This document shows positions 60,178 to 64,000 of a DNA stretch of 64,000 nucleotides, in pieces. Source of the stretch: JAVBKX01 sp031553835. Lineage in GTDB: Bacteria; Bacteroidota; Bacteroidia; Bacteroidales; Azobacteroidaceae. Within the stretch, counting starts at the first letter, position 1, and each line of letters begins with the position of its first letter. The position numbers and the translations under genes were made by a program. The stretch lies in assembly GCA_031553835.1 (NCBI GenBank), contig JAVBKX010000003.1, positions 45,845-109,844 on the forward strand. The letters are read 5' to 3'. Below the pieces are notes generated by a model, which was given only the letters and a program-made list of their open reading frames with translations, was not told the origin of the DNA and made no database searches.

Positions 60178-60189
60178 AATTTTCACATC
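60178..60189. promoter_or_regulatory. Right arm-type integrase site
   Basis: AATTTTCACATC matches 11 of 12 bases of AATTTTCACACC beside attL. Confidence 0.55.
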
Positions 60190-60225
60190 AGCGAATATAA
60201 CTTATTGATTATGTGTGTAATTTAC

Positions 60226-60243
60226 AATCCCTCTCTCTCCGCT
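60226..60243. other. attR core
   Basis: An exact 18-bp copy of the tRNA-Ser 3' end plus CT. No other tRNA sequence is present here, so this is the duplicated core, not a second tRNA. Confidence 0.93.
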
Positions 60244-60277
60244 GAGAGCCTAAGACAAGAGGCGACAAAATTAAGAC

Positions 60278-60309
60278 AAGTCCTACAATATCAACAGATT
60301 GTAGGACTT
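60278..60309 (+). terminator. Strong terminator right of attR
   Basis: AAGTCCTACAAT and ATTGTAGGACTT form a 12-bp stem with an 8-nt loop, followed by TTTTTTATTT. Before phage insertion it would have stopped tRNA-Ser transcripts. Confidence 0.9.
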
Positions 60310-60327
60310 TTTTTATTTAATAAAGTT

Positions 60328-60423
60328 GTGACCTGTCTGTGACCTAAGACACAAAAATGCCAAAAAACGACAGGTTTCAGTGACCAATTCGTGACCTATT
60401 CCACAAAAGACAAAATAGGTCAC
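60328..60423. repeat. GTGACC repeat cluster upstream of the second integrase
   Basis: GTGACC occurs at 60328, 60339, 60380 and 60391, with an inverted copy at 60418-60423. The last two form a perfect 10-bp inverted repeat (GTGACCTATT/AATAGGTCAC). Clusters like this serve as arm or regulator sites for element integrases. Confidence 0.7.
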
Positions 60424-60497
60424 TGGAAGTCCGAAATTGGCAGTCTGTTGTCGCAATTTGGCATAGCTGTAAACATTTCATTTTTAACAAGTAAACG

Positions 60498-60505
60498 TAA
60501 TTTTG
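60498..60505 (+). promoter_or_regulatory. -7 element of the second integrase gene
   Basis: TAATTTTG matches TAnnTTTG, 19 bp before the ATG at 60525. Confidence 0.55.
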
Positions 60506-60524
60506 CACATTAAAAATGAATGTT

Positions 60525-61754
60525 ATGAAAAGTACATTTAGAATCCTTTTTTTCCTGAAAAGGAATGCACAGAGAAAAGACGGCACTATGCCGATTATTG
60601 CCCGTATCACGGTCAATGGAAAGGTGGCTCAATTCACCACCAAGTTAGAAATCCATCCCGACGATTGGCATACGCCATCAGGAAAAGCGGTCGGTCGCAC
60701 GAAAGAAATTCAGCAAATCAATTCCATTCTTGATGAAATCAAGGCTTCCGTTCACCGAACTTACCACGAATTGCAGCGACGGGATAATAATGTTACTTCC
60801 GAAAAAATTAAGAATGAATTTTTAGGTATTTCGGAAAATCACGAAACATTGTTGGTTCTTTTTAAGAAACACAATGAAGATGTATTGAGCCTTGTCGGTA
60901 TTAGCAAAACCAAAGCGACTTACCAAAAGTACGAAGTTACTCGTAAACATCTTGAATCGTTTATCCGGTCGAAGTACAACCTTTCGGATATTTCCCTGAA
61001 AGAAATCAACAACATGTTGATTACCGATTTTGAAACATATTTGCGGACAATCTGTAGTTGCAGTGCTAATACAACTGCCAAGTTTATGCAGTTCTTCAAA
61101 CGTATCATTATCATTGCCCGGAACAATGGATTTATTGTCAGTGACCCATTCGCCAATTATAAGATTCGCATCACGAAAGTTGACCGTGGATATTTAACAG
61201 AAGAAGAAATCGAAATCATCATGCAGAAGAAATTTGCTACAAAGCGGTTAGAACAAGTACGTGATATCTTTCTTTTTAGCTGTTTTTGCGGCCTTGCGTA
61301 CATAGATGTCAAGAGCCTGCGGGAAAATAATATTCGTACTTCTTTTGACGGTGGACTATGGATAATGGGTAAACGCCAAAAAACAGGTGTCAATTTCAAT
61401 GTGCCTTTGTTGGATATTCCCCAAATGATTTTGGATAAGTATAAAGGTACATTGCCGGATAAACGTCTTCTTCCGGTATTGAGTAACCAAAAGACTAATA
61501 GTTATCTGAAAGAAATCGGCGATTTGTGCGGTATTGAAAAAGAGCTCACATTTCACCTTGCAAGGCACTCGTTCGCGACCCTTACCCTAAGCAAAGGTGT
61601 TTCTATTGAGAGTGTTAGCAAGATGTTGGGGCATACAAATATCAAGACCACTCAAATTTATGCCCGTATTACCGATGCTAAGATAAGTCTTGATATGGCA
61701 GCTTTTGCAGGGAAAATGAAAGGAATGGAAACAAAGTTAACTGTCAACGAATGA
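60525..61754 (+). CDS. Tyrosine integrase of the second element
   Basis: The 409-residue protein begins MKSTFRILFFLKRNAQRKDG, the arm-binding start of Bacteroidetes transposon-type integrases, then a SAM-like domain (about 110-205) and a catalytic domain with FHLARHSFATLTLSKG (His-x-x-Arg), MLGHTNIKTTQIYAR (His and nucleophile Tyr). The fold and length fit integrases of conjugative or mobilisable elements, not the phage int. An ATG at 60516 would add three residues. Confidence 0.94.
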   Translation: MKSTFRILFFLKRNAQRKDGTMPIIARITVNGKVAQFTTKLEIHPDDWHTPSGKAVGRTKEIQQINSILDEIKASVHRTYHELQRRDNNVTSEKIKNEFLGISENHETLLVLFKKHNEDVLSLVGISKTKATYQKYEVTRKHLESFIRSKYNLSDISLKEINNMLITDFETYLRTICSCSANTTAKFMQFFKRIIIIARNNGFIVSDPFANYKIRITKVDRGYLTEEEIEIIMQKKFATKRLEQVRDIFLFSCFCGLAYIDVKSLRENNIRTSFDGGLWIMGKRQKTGVNFNVPLLDIPQMILDKYKGTLPDKRLLPVLSNQKTNSYLKEIGDLCGIEKELTFHLARHSFATLTLSKGVSIESVSKMLGHTNIKTTQIYARITDAKISLDMAAFAGKMKGMETKLTVNE

Positions 61755-61893
61755 GGTAACAAAATGGGTAACGGATAAGAAACAATTTTGATAATAAATC
61801 ATTATAAATTAGAAGCATATGGAATTATAACTTATTCTGCCGGATTTTATGATAGAATTGATACGGGAAGAAAGTGATGTAGTTGTAGAATTT

Positions 61894-61917
61894 GGGATAT
61901 CACTAATTGTGATACCC
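61894..61917. terminator. Hairpin downstream of the second integrase
   Basis: GGGATATCAC and GTGATACCC pair with one bulged base around TAATT. No good T run follows, so it may be a protein site or a weak terminator. Confidence 0.35.
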
Positions 61918-61959
61918 ACCCGGATATAAGTAACGACTAGAATTGCAACGTAAAGTTTT

Positions 61960-62002
61960 AGCGATGTTGTTCCAGCTCTTTCGGAAAACATCGCTATCTT
62001 TG
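61960..62002 (+). promoter_or_regulatory. Promoter with overlapping inverted repeat for the DHFR-like gene
   Basis: AGCGATGTT (61960-61968) and AACATCGCT (61987-61995) are inverted repeats, and the -7 element TATCTTTG (61995-62002) begins at the last base of the right arm. A bound regulator would cover the promoter. Confidence 0.6.
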
Positions 62003-62021
62003 CAAATAGAATTAAGAATTA

Positions 62022-62229
62022 TAACGGTTTGAGTACCGTTAATATATAGACATAACGTTCGCTGAACGTCTCATTACGAAAACTGGCACTTTTCAAGAAG
62101 AACGAGACCGTCGCGCAATGTTCATGCTATACTTTGGTATGGCGTGGAACTGCGTGTTTCGTTCTTCGGGTATGCCAGTACCTCGTGATGGAACATTGTG
62201 GTTTCCACGCTTTTTTCGTGGGATATCGG
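62022..62229 (+). ncRNA. Structured leader of the DHFR-like gene (attenuator candidate)
   Basis: In order: hairpin TAACGGT/ACCGTTA (62022-62041); hairpin ACGTTC/GAACGT (62055-62069); a nested element with outer CAATGTTC/GAACATTG (62116-62123, 62191-62198) and inner GGTATGGC/GCCAGTACC; then two exclusive options, GTGG/CCAC or TCCACG/CGTGGG, around the run CTTTTTTC. Competing late hairpins with a T run are the form of an attenuator. No gene is seen in 61755-62272. Confidence 0.5.
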
Positions 62230-62272
62230 CGAACAACAAAGCGGATTGTTGAACGTTTAAATATCTAAAGAC

Positions 62273-62803
62273 ATGAAAAAAATTAAGTTGTATATTGCAG
62301 TATCATTGGATGGCTATATTGCCCGTCCTGACGGTGATATCGAATGGTTGACCGGATATCCCAATCCGTCAAATTCAGATTATGGATATAAGGATTTTCT
62401 TACTACGGTTGATACTGTTATCATGGGTGGCCGTACCTATCGTGACATACTTTGTATGGATGTGATTTGGCCATACAAAGGAATGGATAACTATGTCATT
62501 TCCCACCATACATGGGAAAATAAAGAAGAAATTCGTTTCATCACTGAAAATATTGTAGAAACCGTTGCCGGACTGCGTGAGAAAGAAGGAAAAGACATTT
62601 GGTTAATCGGTGGCGGTGAAATAATATCCATGCTGCTTGATGCTAATTTAGTCGATGAATTACATATTTTCTACATGCCTGTAATGCTTGGCGACGGAAT
62701 ACGTTTATTTCCTCCAAACAAATTCAAGGAAGCCCAATGGAATTTAATCGAAAGTAAAGCGTATGATAACGGGGTGTTGGAAGCGAAATACCAACGTAAA
62801 TAA
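62273..62803 (+). CDS. Dihydrofolate-reductase family protein (RibD C-terminal type)
   Basis: The 176-residue protein has the RibD/DHFR fold pattern: LYIAVSLDGYIARPDGDIEW, VIMGGRTYRDI, DIWLIGGGEIISMLLDANLV and ELHIFYMPVMLGDGIRLFP. It probably reduces a pterin, flavin-pathway or drug-like substrate with NADPH. Genes of this type are frequent cargo of Bacteroidetes mobile elements. Trimethoprim resistance cannot be inferred. It has its own structured leader. Confidence 0.82.
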   Translation: MKKIKLYIAVSLDGYIARPDGDIEWLTGYPNPSNSDYGYKDFLTTVDTVIMGGRTYRDILCMDVIWPYKGMDNYVISHHTWENKEEIRFITENIVETVAGLREKEGKDIWLIGGGEIISMLLDANLVDELHIFYMPVMLGDGIRLFPPNKFKEAQWNLIESKAYDNGVLEAKYQRK

Positions 62804-62810
62804 AATAGTA

Positions 62811-62838
62811 AACGGTCAGACCTAAAAATCTGACCGTT
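62811..62838. terminator. Bidirectional terminator
   Basis: AACGGTCAGA and TCTGACCGTT form a perfect 10-bp stem with an 8-nt loop between two convergent genes. It has a T-rich tail only on one side (TACTATTTTG). Confidence 0.8.
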
Positions 62839-62839
62839 A

Positions 62840-63352
62840 CTATTTTGTTAAGTTTATTGCTGCTCTTTTCAACAAACTTTTTACAATCAAACCATGAAAA
62901 GGCCGGACGAAAAAAAAGTAAACACGTCCGAGTTTGTTTTTGAAATGCACTACGGTTATGGCCGATATTCGTTTGTGTTCCTTATTCTTTTCAATGAACA
63001 CAGACATATAGGCGCTAAGATGTTTGTCGGTCAATAGTAATACTGTTTCATCATCGTTCTTTGCAGGAACAGAAGCCAATCCATTGCTGCCGCTTGTACG
63101 GATGTAGGTTTCAAATTCTTTCAGGTTGTCATTGTCAGAACCTTTCAGCCCGACAAATTTTACCAAAAAATTACGCAGTTTGAAAAGAGCATTTACCCAA
63201 CCGGGGAAGTTTGTCCAAAAACTGACCATGATATCATCAGGGGTAAACTCTTTTGTCGGTTGAACTTCACAGGCAAAGACATCGGTATAATCTGCCGGAA
63301 GATAATTTTGACACAGGCTATTTACCGGAATTATAGATTTCTTTATTTTCAT
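62840..63352 (-). CDS. DUF2867-like protein
   Basis: A 170-residue protein with YLPADYTDVFACEV at the start, FPGWVNALFKLRNFLVKFVG in the middle and VVHFKNKLGRVYFFFVRPFH near the end, as in the DUF2867 family. The last segment is amphipathic. Function is not established for the family. It is 12 bp downstream of the flavin-reductase-like gene and shares its direction. Confidence 0.75.
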   Translation of the reverse strand: MKIKKSIIPVNSLCQNYLPADYTDVFACEVQPTKEFTPDDIMVSFWTNFPGWVNALFKLRNFLVKFVGLKGSDNDNLKEFETYIRTSGSNGLASVPAKNDDETVLLLTDKHLSAYMSVFIEKNKEHKRISAITVVHFKNKLGRVYFFFVRPFHGLIVKSLLKRAAINLTK

Positions 63353-63364
63353 ATAAATGTATCC

Positions 63365-63898
63365 TCATTTTTTTACCCAAACATGGGTAATATCGCCGAA
63401 TACATATTTGCGGTATTCGCGCGGGTCTTTGTACATCTCGTTTACATAATCTTTGGCTTCCTGCGAGCAAAAGTCATCGATGTTTGGGGTCGTGATTTGT
63501 GTCAACTTACATTCGATAATCAGTTTGGTTTCTTGGAAAGACATATTGCCGGAAAGCATTTGAATGGCTGTCAGTTCAACCTCTTTCATTTTCTCGCTGT
63601 CCCGTCCCGATTTGCTTCCTAAAAATAGCACTTGTTTCTTGTATTCGTCCGGGAAGTAAGACAGTGTATAGGTTTGCTCTTTCAGCATCAATTCGAGTGT
63701 ATAACGGCCTGATTGAAGAATGCACCAAGTAGCGGGTTTCCTGAAAAGAACGCCCATGCCGCCGCTACTGGCCGTCATGGAATTATAAAGGTCTGACTTA
63801 CCCGCAGTAATAACCGGGAAAACTTTCCCCGCCAAAGTAAATACATCGTCGGGAATTTCTTCCGGTGAAATTTGTTTGAATAATTGGTCGAAACTCAT
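63365..63898 (-). CDS. Flavin reductase-like protein
   Basis: A 177-residue FMN-binding split-barrel protein (LYNSMTASSGGMGVLFRKPA; TWCILQSGRYTLELML; YTLSYFPDEYKKQVLFLGSK). This matches the flavoredoxin/flavin reductase family, which passes electrons through FMN. The RibD-like and flavin-like pair may act on related substrates, but this is inference. Confidence 0.82.
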   Translation of the reverse strand: MSFDQLFKQISPEEIPDDVFTLAGKVFPVITAGKSDLYNSMTASSGGMGVLFRKPATWCILQSGRYTLELMLKEQTYTLSYFPDEYKKQVLFLGSKSGRDSEKMKEVELTAIQMLSGNMSFQETKLIIECKLTQITTPNIDDFCSQEAKDYVNEMYKDPREYRKYVFGDITHVWVKK

Positions 63899-63926
63899 TT
63901 ATTTGATAGTTACATGATTTGCGTTG

Positions 63927-63934
63927 CAAAGGTA
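63927..63934 (-). promoter_or_regulatory. -7 element for the flavin reductase/DUF2867 pair
   Basis: On the minus strand it reads TACCTTTG, matching TAnnTTTG, 29 bp before the start at 63898. Confidence 0.5.
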
Positions 63935-63961
63935 ATTATAAAATCAGGAAACGTCAGAAAA

Positions 63962-63976
63962 GCCGGAAGTTCCGGC
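63962..63976 (-). terminator. Hairpin at the right edge
   Basis: GCCGGA and TCCGGC pair around AGT. On the minus strand TTTT follows, so it may end a minus-strand gene lying beyond the window. Confidence 0.45.
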
Positions 63977-64000
63977 CTTTCAAGTTTGTATTGTATAATT

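Larger units (their letters stand above)
60244..64000. mobile_element. Second integrative element, partial
   Basis: Directly beyond attR come a terminator, repeat-rich DNA, a second tyrosine integrase (60525) and accessory genes typical of Bacteroides mobilisable elements. No housekeeping gene reappears before the window ends. The right boundary is not visible. Whether this element also uses the tRNA-Ser site is inferred from position only. Confidence 0.6.

Noticed and set aside
60082..60342. Plus-strand open frame across attR
   Set aside because: It runs through the att core and a terminator hairpin; no protein features.
61809..61991. Minus-strand open frame of 60 codons before the DHFR-like gene
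   Set aside because: It overlaps the promoter repeat, has no promoter of its own and the composition is not convincing.

Overview
The window is Bacteroidales-type chromosomal DNA. It is AT-rich, with many promoters of the Bacteroidetes sigma form (TAnnTTTG at -7), a SusC-type TonB receptor, a secreted glycanase with a type IX secretion tail, and genes without strong Shine-Dalgarno sites. The genus cannot be fixed from sequence alone.

Layout. (1) 1-6356: part of a glycan-use locus on the minus strand: a membrane-anchored HTH regulator (DUF6377 type), a GH5 glycanase with two CBM6-like modules and a sorting tail, and the N-terminal two thirds of a SusC protein running off the left edge. (2) 6430-16247: housekeeping genes: TrmH-type rRNA methyltransferase, a membrane protein, a nitronate monooxygenase/FabK-like protein, then ftsK, a LolA-like protein, trxB and an alkaline phosphatase. 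(3) 16373-16457: tRNA-Ser(TGA). Its 3' end is the left attachment site of a prophage of about 43.8 kb; an 18-bp exact copy of that end at 60226-60243 is the right attachment site. (4) 60244-64000: a second tyrosine integrase with accessory genes (dihydrofolate-reductase-like, DUF2867-like, flavin reductase-like), which looks like another integrative element abutting the phage and leaving the window.

Prophage logic. A plus-strand integrase sits at attL. Almost everything else is on the minus strand and reads from a divergent immunity switch near 56.4 kb towards attL. The early block (56.3-45.2 kb) holds small DNA-binding and membrane proteins, structured RNA leaders, a KilA-N antirepressor, a Sak3-like annealase with a YqaJ-like exonuclease, NinG-like and DUF1367-like proteins, a cytosine methyltransferase, many small unknowns, replication-type proteins and a Com-like zinc ribbon. 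A terminator with almost no space after it precedes the late block: small and large terminase, tail completion genes with a probable -1 frameshift, tape measure, two exported cargo proteins, protease/scaffold, capsid, portal, connector, fibre/BACON proteins, a PI-PLC-like enzyme, an LRR protein, lysis genes, and unexpectedly a second large terminase. On the right arm the plus-strand lysogeny genes are a LexA/S24-type repressor, a broken HNH gene, a second HTH regulator, and a coupled pair at attR: a HARE-HTH/PD-(D/E)XK nuclease and a membrane-anchored protein, the best candidate here for an undescribed prophage defence system.

Limits. All family names come from reading motifs in the translations; no database search was run. 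Many small phage proteins could not be identified and are described only by what is visible.
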